From Acidovorax sp. NO-1 (GTDB taxonomy: Bacteria > Pseudomonadota > Gammaproteobacteria > Burkholderiales > Burkholderiaceae_C), in assembly GCF_000238595.1 (NCBI RefSeq), contig NZ_AGTS01000077.1, positions 124,001 to 188,000 on the forward strand: 64,000 nucleotides of DNA, read 5' to 3'. The notes beneath the pieces are model-generated. The model saw nothing but the letters and a program-made list of their open reading frames with translations, did not search any database and had not been told where the DNA came from. Within the stretch, counting starts at the first letter, position 1. Each line of letters starts with the position of its first letter. A program made the position numbers and the translations under genes. This document shows positions 46,107 through 55,027 of the stretch, piece after piece.

Positions 46107-46923
46107 CGTGCTTAATTTTCCGTTTTCTGAGACGACCCCCACACAGGACCGCACGGGCCATGTCCTCACCGGTGTGCACGCCACCGGAGCAAGCCATATC
46201 CAGCCTGGAGGAGCCTGACAGCACGGCCAGCGCGTGCAGGCGCAGCGGCAGCTCTGATGAAGTGGACGAAGAAAGGCTGCGGTACACGGACAGGTCGTCG
46301 AGGTCGATGCTCGGTTCGTAGAAGCGGTTGAACAGGGTCACGCCCCGTGCACCCACCTGCTCCAGCCTTTGCACAAAGGCCGGTAGCGATGCATAGAACG
46401 GCGTTAGCTTGACGGCCACAGGAATGGACACGGCAGCCACGACCGCAGCCACCACCGCGAGCTGTCGCGATTCCACCTCGGCGCCAGTCTCTGCGGTCTG
46501 GGTGACGACCTCGTAGAGATTAAGTTCCAGCGCATCGGCACCCGCATCGGCCAGTTGCCGGGCGTAGCGGGTCCAGCCTCCGGGCGTGGTTCCGTTCAGT
46601 GACGCGATCAGGGGCACATCCACCACCTGTTTCAGTGCCCGCATCTGCGCCAGGTGGTGTGCGGCACCCTGGCCAAAGACCGCCGTGTCCGGCATGAAGT
46701 GGCCGGCCTCGGCGTTCATGTCGGCATGGTTGTCGAGGAACCGATGGGCCTTCATCTGCTCTTCGCTCAGTTGCTCCTCGAACAACGAAGGCATGGCGAT
46801 GGCGCCAGCCCCGGCGGCCACCGCCTGTGCTGTGGCTTGGGGATCGAGGGCCAGGGGCGAAGCGGCCAAGACCAGCGGGCTTTTGAGCCGCAGGCCCATC
46901 CAGGATGTGGTGAGGTCAGCCAT
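46060..46923 (-). pseudogene. Dihydroorotate-dehydrogenase-like gene, 3'-truncated by the transposon
   Basis: The native part spans 46140-46923 (ATG at 46923, overlapping the nifJ stop), about 261 residues with DHOD-family TIM-barrel sequence (TTSWMGLRLKSPLVLAASPL, GWTRYARQLADAGADALELNLY, VKLTPFYASLPAF). The last ~25 codons, GGRLRKRKIKHV..., come from the transposon end. The C-terminal FMN-binding part is lost. Genes of this type often follow nifJ in bacteria. Confidence 0.7.
46102..46139 (-). repeat. Tn3-family inverted repeat, right
   Basis: 38 bp, inverse of the left repeat with one mismatch (AATTAAG in place of AATAAAG). The last codons of tnpR lie inside it. Confidence 0.95.
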
Positions 46924-49900
46924 GGTGTTCGGGCGGCAAATGGATGTGGGACAACTGTTCGTACAAAGCCTGCCGCTGCCGCACCGCGTCGCGGGCGGCC
47001 TGCAACAGCTGGCGGTAGCGATCCGGGTCACGCAACTCGACCATGCGGAAGCGCCCTTCTGCGGCCATGGCGTCGGCCACATCAAGCGTCGGCGCACCCG
47101 AGTCCAGCATCAGCGGCGTCTCGCCCTGATCGACGCGCTGCGGATCGAAGCGGTACAGCGGCCACAGACCGCTGTCCACCGTCCGCCGTTGCTGATGCGG
47201 TGACTGCACCAGGTCGTAGCCATGGGCGATGCAGGGACTGTGTGCGATCACCAGCGATGGGCCCGGATGGCGCTCGGCCTCCAGCATGGCTCGCACGGCC
47301 TGTTCGGGGTGCGACTGCATGCCGATCTACGCCACATACACATGGCCGTAGCCCATGGCCAGCAGGCCCAGGTCCTTCTTGCGCACCGCCTTGCCCGCGA
47401 TGGCGAACTTGGCCGATGCCCCCAATGGTGTGGCCTTGGACTGCTGCCCTCCGGTGTTGGAATAGACCTCGGTGTCCAGCACCAGAACGTTGACCTTGTG
47501 GTGCGAGGCCAGCACGTGGTCCAGCCCGCCGTAGCCGATGTCGTAGGCCCAGCCATCACCACCGACGATCCAGACGCTGCGCGGCAACAGGGCTGGCGCC
47601 GCGTCACGCAGTGCGGTGGCTTCAGGCGAGGTATCCTGCGCCAGCAGGTGTTCCAGTTCGCTGACCCGTTGACGCTGGGCCAGAGCCCAAGTCTCGCCGG
47701 TGCCCTCACGATCCGGCGGCTGGAGCAGACCGGCCACGAGTTCCGCGGGGAGCCGTGGGGCAAGCGATTCCAGCAGCGCGCGGGCGCGATCGGTGGCCGC
47801 ATCCAGCGCCAGGCGCATGCCCAGCCCGAACTCGGCGTTATCTTCGAACAGCGAGTTCGACCAGGCCGGTCCCCGCCCTTGTGCGTTGACGGTCCAGGGC
47901 GTGGTCGGCAGGTTGCCACCGTAGATGGACGAGCAACCCGTGGCGTTGGCCACCAGCAGCCGGTCACCGAAGAGCTGGGTCAACAAACGCAGGTACGGCG
48001 TCTCGCCACAACCCGCGCAGGCCCCGGAGAACTCGAACAAGGGCTGGCGAAAAGCCACGTTGCGCGGCTCCAGCGGCAGATGCCGCAGCTCGGCCAGCGG
48101 GATCTGTTCGAAGTAGTCAAACGCCGCGCGCTGCACGGCACGGTGTTCAACCAGCGGCTTGGAGACCAGGGCCCTGCGGCGGGTGTCGTGCCGGTCCTTG
48201 GCCGGGCAGACCTCGATACACAGCCCGCAACCCGTGCAGTCTTCGGGCGCCACCTGCACCGTGTAGGCCAGGCCCTCCAGCGAAGGCTCGAACGCCTCCA
48301 TGAGCGATGGAAAACCCGCTGGCGCATCGCCCAACGCTGCGGGGTCGTACACCTTGGCGCGGATCGCTGCGTGCGGGCAGATCGTCACGCAGCGGTTGCA
48401 CTGCACGCACAGGTCGGGCTGCCAGATGGGGATGTCCAGCGCGATCGCGCGCTTCTCCCAGCGGCTCGTGCCACTGGGCCAGGTGCCATCGGGCGGAAAC
48501 GCGCTCACAGGCAGTTCGTCGCCCCGGCCCTCCAGCAGCAGGCGGGTGACGCGCTGAATGAAGTCAGCCGCCTGGACTGGAACGGCCGACGGACGAGCGC
48601 GCGTGGCCGTGGCCTGTTCGGGCACGGCGATCTCAGTCAGGGCCTCCAGCGTGCCTTCCAGCGCCAACAGGTTGCGCCGCACCACCTCGGGACCACGCCG
48701 TCCCCAGTGCTCTTCGAGTGAACGGCGCAGGTGCACCATCGCCTCGTCCATGGGCAGCACCTTCGACAAAGCGAAGAAGCACAGTTGCATCACCGTGTTG
48801 ATCCGCCGGCCCAGCCCGGCACGCTCGGCCTGGGCGTAGCCATCAATGGCGTACAGGCGACAGCGGCGCTGGATCAGCTGCTGCTGGACCTCGCTCGGGA
48901 GCGTGTCCCACACACGCGCAGCGGGCACCTCGGTGTTGAGCAGCACGGTCGCACCCGGCGCGGCGATGTTGAGCACATCGCGCCGCTCCAGAAACTCCGG
49001 TGCGTGGATGGCGACAAATTGCGCCTGGGTGATGCGGTAGGTGGAGTGGATCGGCCGGGGGCCGAAGCGCAGGTGGGACACCGTGGTCGATCCGGCCTTG
49101 CGCGAATCCAGCTCGAAATAGCCTTGGGCAAACAGGCCCGCCTGTTCACCGATGAGCTTGATGCTGGCCTTGTTGGCCGATACGGTGCCGTCCGAGCCGA
49201 GGCCGAAAAACACCGCGCGCATCACGTCGGGAGCCTCCAGCTCGCGGTCGAACGCCGAGTCCCATGCCAATGATGAACCGGACACGTCGTCCCGGATGCC
49301 CACGGTGAAACGGGCCGGAGGACGTGGCAGCGCCAGGGCGTCGAACACCGCCTTGACCATGGCGGGCGTGAACTCCTTGCCCGCCAGGCCGTAGCGGCCC
49401 CCGCTGATCCGGGGCAATGCGGTGCGGCGCCCGTCGGCCACCGCCTGCACCAACCCCGTGGTCACTTCCTGCAGCAAGGGCTCGCCCGACGACCCGGGCT
49501 CCTTGGTCCGGTCCAGCACGGCAATGGCCTGCACGGTGGTTGGCAAGGCCTGCAGCAAATGCTCCACCGAGAACGGACGGAACAGCCGCACCTTGACCGC
49601 GCCGACGCGTTCGCCCTGAGCAACCAGATGCTCGACCACTTCGTGTGCGCACTCGGCACCCGACCCCATCAGCACGATGACCCGCTCCGCCGCCGGATCA
49701 CCCACATAGTCGAACAGGTGGTACTGGCGACCCGTGAGCGCCGCGAAGTGCGAGAAAGTGGCCTCCAGTGCTTCCGGAAAAGCCGTGTAAAACGGCTCGA
49801 CGGCTTCGCGACCCTGGAAGAAAGTGTCCGGGTTCTGCGACGTGCCCCGGATGACGGGGCGCTCCGGGTCCAGCGCCCGCTGCCGGTGCGCCGCGATGCC

Positions 49901-50503
49901 GTTGGCCGGCAGCAGCGCGCGCAGGGTCTGATCGTCGAGAACGGCCACGGTGCCGATCTCGTGCGAGGTCCGGAAGCCGTCGAAAAAATGCAGCACCGGT
50001 ATGCGGACCTTCAGGGTGACCGCATGCCCCACAGCAGCCAGGTCCTGCGCCTCTTGAGCCGAGCCGGAAGCCAGCAGCGCGAAGCCGGTGCCGCGAGCGG
50101 CCATCACATCGGAGTGGTCGCCAAAGATCGACAGCGCGTGGGTGGCGACGCTGCGCGCTGCCACGTGCATGCAGAACGAAGTCAGCTCCCCGGCGATCTT
50201 GTACATGTCCGGCAGCATCAGCAAAAGCCCTTGCGATGCCGTGAAGGTCGTGACCAGCGCCCCCGCCTGCAGCGCGCCGTGCACGGCGCCGGCCGCGCCG
50301 CCTTCGGACTGCATCTCGACCACCTTCGGCACGGACCCCGACAGGTTGGGCTTGTGATCGGCTGCCCAGACATCGGCCAACTCACCCATGGCCGAAGCAG
50401 GCGTGATCGGGTAGATCGCAATGACCTCACTGGCGCGGTAGGCCACGCTGGCCACGGCCTCGTTGGCGTCAAGCGTGCGTCTATCACCTTGGGATGTGTG
50501 CAT
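46916..50503 (-). pseudogene. nifJ: Pyruvate:ferredoxin oxidoreductase (NifJ) with an in-frame amber codon
   Basis: 1195 codons from the ATG at 50503 (a TTG lies three codons upstream), the usual NifJ length. Domains in order: pyrimidine-binding POR-N (VAYRASEVIAIYPITPAS), gamma and beta domains, two [4Fe-4S] ferredoxin motifs (CVQCNRCVTICPH; CTGCGLCIEVCP), and TPP binding with Cys (CAGCGETPYLRLL, IVGGDGWAYDIGYGGLDHV). TAG at 47327-47329 falls after GHVYVA where the family has Gln (VYVAQI), and the frame continues IGMQSHPEQA to a normal end (AHSPCIAHGYDL). One C-to-T change explains it. A truncated protein of ~1058 residues lacks only the C-terminal ~135 residues. In an arsenite oxidiser this would be low-potential carbon metabolism; the operon partner is the DHOD-like gene. 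Confidence 0.88.
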
Positions 50504-50563
50504 GTCGTTCAACGCCGGAGCGGGTTCTGGTGGATTGAAAGACGTCGTCAGGGGCGCCCACGT

Positions 50564-51544
50564 TCAGTGGCTGTGCACGTGACCGTGCTCTGAGGCAGGG
50601 CCTGAATGACCCGCCGGATCGCGGTTCCTACCCGATCCAGCCTGCCACACACCACAAGGCTCGGTGAACGGCTCGTTCACCACCTGCAAGGTGACATGGG
50701 ATATCTCGAAGCGATCATGCAGTTGCTCCGTGGCACCCTTCAGAAACCCATCGTCCGCATGACCCTGTGGCATCACCAGGTGGGCCGTCATGGCCACCTC
50801 CGCCGTGTCCATGGCCCAGATGTGCAGGTCGTGCACGTGGCTGATGCCCGGCAGCGTTGCCAGGTAGTCGTGCACCGCTTGCGGGTCAACGCTGTCGGGA
50901 ACGCCATCAAACAGCAGGTGCAAGGACTGCCGGAACAGGTTCCACGTACCCACCAGAATCACGGCGGCGATCAGCAGGCTGACCACCGGATCGAGCCACA
51001 CCCAGCCCATCCACAGGGTGAGCGCGCCGGCCACCACCACACCGGCCGACACCAGCGCATCCGCCGCCATGTGCAGGAAGGCGCCTCGGATGTTCAGGTC
51101 GCTCTCGCGTCCCCGCATGAACAGCAAGGCGGTCGCGGTGTTGACCAGGATGCCCACCCCCGCCACCGCCATGATCGTCACGCCCTCCGATCCCGCCAGC
51201 GGATCGGGTGACATCAGGCGCCCCGTGGCCTCCCAGACCAGCGCACCCATGGCCACGAGCAGCAGCAAAGCGTTGGCAAATGCGGCCAGGATGCTGCCGC
51301 GCTTCCAACCGTAGGTATGCCGGGAGTTGGGCTTGAGCTTCCCAGCCAGCGCGCCACCCCAGGCCAGCACCAGCCCGGCCACATCGCTCAGGTTGTGACC
51401 CGCATCGGCCAGCAAAGCGAGCGAATTGATCTTCCAGCCGTAAAACGCCTCAATCAACACGAAGACGATGTTCAGGCCAATGCCGATTGCAAAGGCCTTG
51501 TTGAAGTTGGCGGGGGCATGGCTGTGTTCGTGTCCGGCGTTCAT
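50564..51544 (-). CDS. CDF-family cation efflux protein (CzcD/ZitB-like)
   Basis: 326 residues with six membrane helices. Zn-site motifs H-x-x-x-D: ADAGHNLSDVAG in helix 2 and HMAADALVSAG in helix 5, plus a His-rich N-terminus and C-terminus (HEHSH; HGHVHSH). It exports Zn or similar divalent ions in exchange for protons. It follows OsmC on the same strand, 15 nt away. Confidence 0.9.
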   Translation of the reverse strand: MNAGHEHSHAPANFNKAFAIGIGLNIVFVLIEAFYGWKINSLALLADAGHNLSDVAGLVLAWGGALAGKLKPNSRHTYGWKRGSILAAFANALLLLVAMGALVWEATGRLMSPDPLAGSEGVTIMAVAGVGILVNTATALLFMRGRESDLNIRGAFLHMAADALVSAGVVVAGALTLWMGWVWLDPVVSLLIAAVILVGTWNLFRQSLHLLFDGVPDSVDPQAVHDYLATLPGISHVHDLHIWAMDTAEVAMTAHLVMPQGHADDGFLKGATEQLHDRFEISHVTLQVVNEPFTEPCGVWQAGSGRNRDPAGHSGPASEHGHVHSH

Positions 51545-51559
51545 CGGTGTTTTTCTCTC

Positions 51560-51979
51560 TCACGCGCGGCGCATCACGCCGCTCAGATCAGTGCCGGGCG
51601 CCACGGTGTTGAAGACGGTGCCGTACTTCTTCACGTTGTCGTGCAACAGGTCGATGCGCCGGTCTGGTTCATCGGTGTCCACCACGATTTCATAGCGGAT
51701 GCTTTCCATCTTGGGTGGCACGTCCTGACGAACCCCGTCCACGATCACCTGCACGCCACGCAGCTCGAACTTCAGGATCGGCACGACACGCTCGATGCCC
51801 TTGATCATGCAGGCCGACAGCGCTGCGAGCAGCAGCTCGGCGGGGTTGAAGGCATCGGGATTGCCCGCCATGTCGGTGTCCAGCGCAATCTCAGCGTTCT
51901 TGCAGCGCGAGAGGCTGCCATGGGCATCCACGCGGCGCGAGCTCACGTGAAAGGTCATCTTGGTGGGGGTGTCGGTCAT
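51560..51979 (-). CDS. OsmC-family protein
   Basis: 139 residues from the ATG at 51979, overlapping the rhodanese stop (ATGA). Conserved NPAELLLAALSACMIKGIERV holds the peroxidatic-type Cys; the Arg and Glu of the OsmC/Ohr fold are in the N-terminal region. Such proteins detoxify organic peroxides or interact with thiol stress. Confidence 0.85.
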   Translation of the reverse strand: MTDTPTKMTFHVSSRRVDAHGSLSRCKNAEIALDTDMAGNPDAFNPAELLLAALSACMIKGIERVVPILKFELRGVQVIVDGVRQDVPPKMESIRYEIVVDTDEPDRRIDLLHDNVKKYGTVFNTVAPGTDLSGVMRRA

Positions 51980-52365
51980 GTCTTGCCTGTTGGATAGGGT
52001 GAAGCCGAGGATGGATGAGACAGCGGCGCTGTATCCATGCGTTGCCCCTTGACAGGGTACCCCTTCTGCATCCAAAGAAGCAGGCCGCCGCGCACAGGTT
52101 TGACCCGTGACAAGCCCATGCGCTGCAAATACAGAGCCGCTTCGGCGCTTTGGGTGCCGTTCTGGCAAACCACCAACACATCGCGGTCGGTGGGCAGCTC
52201 ACGCCAGCGCTGGGTCAACTCGCTGAAAGGCAGGTGGATCCATTCGGGCACATCAAAGGCCAGCGCCTGGACTTCATCTTTCTTACGAACGTCGAGCAGC
52301 ACCGCGCCTGACATAGCGTCCGCATAGGCGTTGGTGGTGCAGATCAGCCCCGGTTCTTGGTTCAT
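51976..52365 (-). CDS. Single-domain rhodanese
   Basis: 129 residues. Catalytic Cys in VLVVCQNGTQSAEAA. Paralogue of the rhodanese at 54121: both read AFDVP..I.LP.SEL.QRW.ELP.DRD...VC and end LL.WM.KG.PV. It may carry sulfur or transfer arsenic-reactive thiols. It starts four nt after the -10 of an ECF-type promoter, so its mRNA may be leaderless. Confidence 0.85.
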   Translation of the reverse strand: MNQEPGLICTTNAYADAMSGAVLLDVRKKDEVQALAFDVPEWIHLPFSELTQRWRELPTDRDVLVVCQNGTQSAEAALYLQRMGLSRVKPVRGGLLLWMQKGYPVKGQRMDTAPLSHPSSASPYPTGKT

Positions 52366-52369
52366 GCAC

Positions 52370-52399
52370 AGAAGACGGCGACAGCGCCGAAGAGATGCA
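52370..52399 (-). promoter_or_regulatory. ECF-type promoter before the rhodanese-osmC-CDF unit
   Basis: TGCATCTCTT (52390-52399) and CGTCTTCT (52370-52377) with 12 nt between, on the minus strand. It matches two other sites in the window at exactly the same spacing. Confidence 0.6.
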
Positions 52400-52506
52400 G
52401 GCCAAATCATCGCACCGTGTTGCGATGTGTTCTGTGGGCAGACGCACAGACCGGGTACCCGGTTCAAAGGAAAGCTGGGCGGCTCTGCTCGCGGATGGCA
52501 TGGCTC

Positions 52507-52536
52507 TGCATCTTTTGCATGGCCTCTGCGTCTTCT
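52507..52536 (+). promoter_or_regulatory. ECF-type promoter before the AhpD/CMD-like gene
   Basis: TGCATCTTTT (52507-52516), 12 nt, CGTCTTCT (52529-52536). The gene starts 36 nt downstream with AGGAG. Confidence 0.6.
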
Positions 52537-52571
52537 TCGAAAACCGTCACTCAACCCCACAGGAGAAAGCC

Positions 52572-52934
52572 ATGAACGCCAACGACATCCTTGACATGAT
52601 GCGCAAAGGCATGGGCCAGGTGCCCGCCGCGATTGAAAAATCTGTCCCCGTGGACCCGGCGCTGATACAGGAGCATGTGCGCTCCAAGGCCTTTGCCATG
52701 CCAACCGACAACCCGGCCCTGGACGAAGACACACGGACGCTGATTTACCTGGCTGCGGCGCTGGCGGGCACGAGTCCGGCCTGCGTGAAAGCCATGGCCA
52801 ACAAGATTGCCCAGCAAGGCATTGCCGCCAACAAAGTCATCGAGACCGTGCACATCGTGCGCTTGGCAATGGCCACCAAGGTCATTGGCGATGCCGAACC
52901 GGTGTTTGATGCGTTGGCGCGCAAAGCCAATTGA
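52572..52934 (+). CDS. AhpD/carboxymuconolactone-decarboxylase-like protein
   Basis: 120 residues; AGGAGA precedes the ATG. The helical core (ALDEDTRTLIYLAAALAGTSPACVKAMANKIAQQGIAANKVIETVHIVRLAM) fits the AhpD/CMD fold, but only one Cys (SPACVK) is seen where AhpD has CxxC. A stress or redox role is likely, given the shared ECF-type promoter. Divergent from the rhodanese unit. Confidence 0.7.
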   Translation: MNANDILDMMRKGMGQVPAAIEKSVPVDPALIQEHVRSKAFAMPTDNPALDEDTRTLIYLAAALAGTSPACVKAMANKIAQQGIAANKVIETVHIVRLAMATKVIGDAEPVFDALARKAN

Positions 52935-52988
52935 CCGGCCGACAAGCTGTTTGGGTCTGACTGTTGTGCAGGGCACCCCAACACGGCT

Positions 52989-53681
52989 TCAGTTGAATGG
53001 CAGCGGAAAGCCCAAACCCTGGCTCATCCACCACGCGCCCGCCAGCCCCATCACGAGGGCAAAGGCACGTCGGCCGGGCAACCAGGCGTCCCAGCGGCTG
53101 AAGCGGGCGATCATGGATGACGCGGCCGAAGGCATGGCGCCCGCCAGCAGAATCAAAACGCTGTGCCCCAGGCCGTAGGCCAGCAGCAGCGCCGCACCCC
53201 AGGCCACCGAGGTCCCCAACAAAGCACCAGACCCCGCCATCGTCAGCGCAGCGGCCAATGCCGGCGTGGCGCAGGGGCTCATCACGGTGCCGATCAAACC
53301 GCCCAGCACCAGCGCACCCCAGTAACCCGAGCGGGCCAGACGCTGCTGCATGGCCACCGGCAGGGTGATTCCGCACGTGGAGGCCGTGGACCACCACAAC
53401 CAGGCCGCCAGACCCATCACCAGGGCACCGACCACCACCAGCCAGGGGCCGGGCAGCACACCCATCAACAACCCCAGTCGCGCCGCCAGCAGGCCCATGG
53501 CCAGCAACGCGAGGTTCATGCCCGCCACAAACGCGAGCGACAGCGTCCATGCCCGGCGTGGACTGCTGGTCTGCCCGCCCACGAACCCCACCGCCACAGG
53601 CACCGCCGCCAACACACAGGGCGATGCCGATGTCAGCAGGCCGCCCAGCCAGGCGGCGGCCAGTCCTTCAAGACCCGTCAT
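52989..53681 (-). CDS. CcdA/DsbD-like membrane thiol transporter
   Basis: 230 residues with six membrane helices. Two redox Cys sites: SASPCVLA in helix 1 and MSPCATPALAA in helix 4, as in CcdA. It moves electrons across the inner membrane to periplasmic thiol proteins. Its ATG overlaps the stop of the thioredoxin gene (ATGA), which should be its partner. Confidence 0.85.
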   Translation of the reverse strand: MTGLEGLAAAWLGGLLTSASPCVLAAVPVAVGFVGGQTSSPRRAWTLSLAFVAGMNLALLAMGLLAARLGLLMGVLPGPWLVVVGALVMGLAAWLWWSTASTCGITLPVAMQQRLARSGYWGALVLGGLIGTVMSPCATPALAAALTMAGSGALLGTSVAWGAALLLAYGLGHSVLILLAGAMPSAASSMIARFSRWDAWLPGRRAFALVMGLAGAWWMSQGLGFPLPFN

Positions 53682-54130
53682 GGCACTGCCGCTGCCACAC
53701 CCAGGCGAACCAGAATCTCGTCGCCGCTGATCTTGCCCATGTGGCGTCCGATTTCCTGGCCCTGCGCATCGAAGAACACCTGTGTCGGCATGAGACGGAT
53801 CTGGTAGCGGCTAATGAAGTCGCGCTCTTTGAGAATGTCCACGTCGGCCACCGTGATGCGGTCGCCATGCGATTGCACCAGTGCGGCCAGCACCGGCTTC
53901 ATCTCGCGGCAGCTCTGGCAGGCGTTGGCGCCGAACTCGATGATCGCCGGCTTTCCAGCCGCCAGGGCTCTCACCACGGGATCAGCCACCGGATAGGCCT
54001 CTGCGGCTGGCTGCGGAGCAACAGCCTCCTGCCCCACCCGCTGGTACAGACCGACACCCGCGGCCAGCGCGAGCGGCAACCCGGCTGCGACCCACCAGGT
54101 CGCTCGGTTCACCGCCACGGTCAGCAGCAA
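53678..54130 (-). CDS. Membrane-anchored thioredoxin-like protein
   Basis: 150 residues. One N-terminal membrane helix, then a periplasmic-facing thioredoxin fold with CQSC (FGANACQSCREMKP), DVDILKERDFISRYQIRLMPTQVFFD and a cis-Pro. It would receive electrons from the CcdA-like protein. It overlaps the rhodanese gene at its start by about 10 nt. Confidence 0.85.
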   Translation of the reverse strand: MLLTVAVNRATWWVAAGLPLALAAGVGLYQRVGQEAVAPQPAAEAYPVADPVVRALAAGKPAIIEFGANACQSCREMKPVLAALVQSHGDRITVADVDILKERDFISRYQIRLMPTQVFFDAQGQEIGRHMGKISGDEILVRLGVAAAVP

Positions 54131-54621
54131 CCGGCTTTGGTGCTTTGCGCCGCTACCGAGCCGCAGTAGCCCGTTGCCGACGCGGTGGCTTCCTGTGCGG
54201 TCGCCGCACTGCCACAGCAGGCGCTGGCCGCTGGTTCAGGCGCTGCATTGTCACCGCAGCAAGACGAAGCAGTAGCAGCAGCCGGTTCCTCGTAGCGCTC
54301 ACCGATCACCGGGAACCCCTTGCGCATCCACTTGAGCAGACCGTCTTCCATGTTGCTCACACGGGTGTAGCCGTGATACTGCATGAAGTAGGCTGCTTTG
54401 AGGCTGCGAGCACCGACCTCGCACACCATCACCAGATCGCGGTCCTTGGGCAGTTCGCTCCAGCGCTGCTCCAGCTCGGAGAGCGGGATGTTCACGATGG
54501 CCGGCACGTCAAACGCCGTGCGGGCCACTTCGGTGCGCTCGCGAACGTCCACCAGCAAAGCACCCTCGCCCACCAGGCGGCGCGTGGTGGTGGGGCAGAT
54601 CTGTTTCGCTTCTTCCAGCAT
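54121..54621 (-). CDS. Rhodanese with Cys-rich C-terminal tail
   Basis: 166 residues from the ATG at 54621. Residues ~1-100 are a rhodanese domain with active-site Cys in LVMVCEVGARSLKAA. The remaining ~60 are Ala-rich with Cys pairs at regular intervals (SSCCGDN, SACCGSA, GYCGS, AGCC), a plausible metal or arsenic-binding tail. Paralogue of the rhodanese at 51976. Confidence 0.8.
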   Translation of the reverse strand: MLEEAKQICPTTTRRLVGEGALLVDVRERTEVARTAFDVPAIVNIPLSELEQRWSELPKDRDLVMVCEVGARSLKAAYFMQYHGYTRVSNMEDGLLKWMRKGFPVIGERYEEPAAATASSCCGDNAAPEPAASACCGSAATAQEATASATGYCGSVAAQSTKAGCC

Positions 54622-54635
54622 GGTGTGTTCTCCGT

Positions 54636-54869
54636 TCAGGCAGCGAGCCACTGTTCAATTTTTTCGCGGGTGGGCACGCCGCCGGCGTGTACCACCTTGC
54701 CATTGATGACCACGCCGGGCGTGCTCATGACGCCGTAGCCCATGATGTCGCGCAGCTCTTCCACCTTCTCCAGCTTGACCTCGACGCCCTTGGCTTTCGC
54801 CACCTGGTCGATCAGCGCGATGGTGCTTTTGCAGTTGGCACAACCTGTGCCGAGTACCTTGATGTCCAT
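54636..54869 (-). CDS. Small redox protein of the thioredoxin-like (CANC) family
   Basis: 77 residues: IKVLGTGCANCKSTIALIDQVA and GVMSTPGVVINGKVVHAGGVPT. This is the TM0996/MTH895-type redox-active disulfide family, often next to DUF318/ArsP-type permeases. Third in a coupled series following the permease and a small frame. Confidence 0.85.
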   Translation of the reverse strand: MDIKVLGTGCANCKSTIALIDQVAKAKGVEVKLEKVEELRDIMGYGVMSTPGVVINGKVVHAGGVPTREKIEQWLAA

Positions 54870-54872
54870 GAT

Positions 54873-54992
54873 TTACTCCTGTTCCATTTCGAGATCGGTG
54901 AGATTGGCTGTCTGGGGCAGCCAGTCCTCCATATGCTTGAGATGCTTGTAGGGCAGCGTCAAAGCTCTTAACTGCGTCGTCGCGATGCGCAT
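54873..54992 (-). CDS. Small open frame between permease and thioredoxin
   Basis: 39 codons. GGAGG nine nt before the ATG and only a 3-nt gap to the next gene favour real translation. Reads RIATTQLRALTLPYKHLKHM then EDWLPQTANLTDLEMEQE. I do not recognise a family; it could be a leader or a small cytosolic helper. Confidence 0.4.
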   Translation of the reverse strand: MRIATTQLRALTLPYKHLKHMEDWLPQTANLTDLEMEQE

Positions 54993-55027
54993 GCTGACGG
55001 GCCTCCGTGTTGGGTATTCGGCAAGGC

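Larger units (their letters stand above)
37375..46139. mobile_element. Tn21-subfamily (Tn3-family) transposon carrying arsRCDA-CBS-arsB
   Basis: 8765 bp bounded by 38-bp inverted repeats (37 of 38 matching). tnpA is at the left end, tnpR and res at the right, and the arsenic genes lie between, all on the minus strand. This matches the plan of TnAtcArs-type elements of acidophiles. No 5-bp target duplication is present: the left flank is TGGTG, the right CACAC. A DASS gene is truncated on the left and a DHOD-like gene on the right. tnpA has one internal stop. Confidence 0.9.

Noticed and set aside
47327..47329. TAG in nifJ as a recoded amino acid (for example pyrrolysine)
   Set aside because: A single TAG at a Gln position, with ordinary stop usage elsewhere; a point mutation is simpler.
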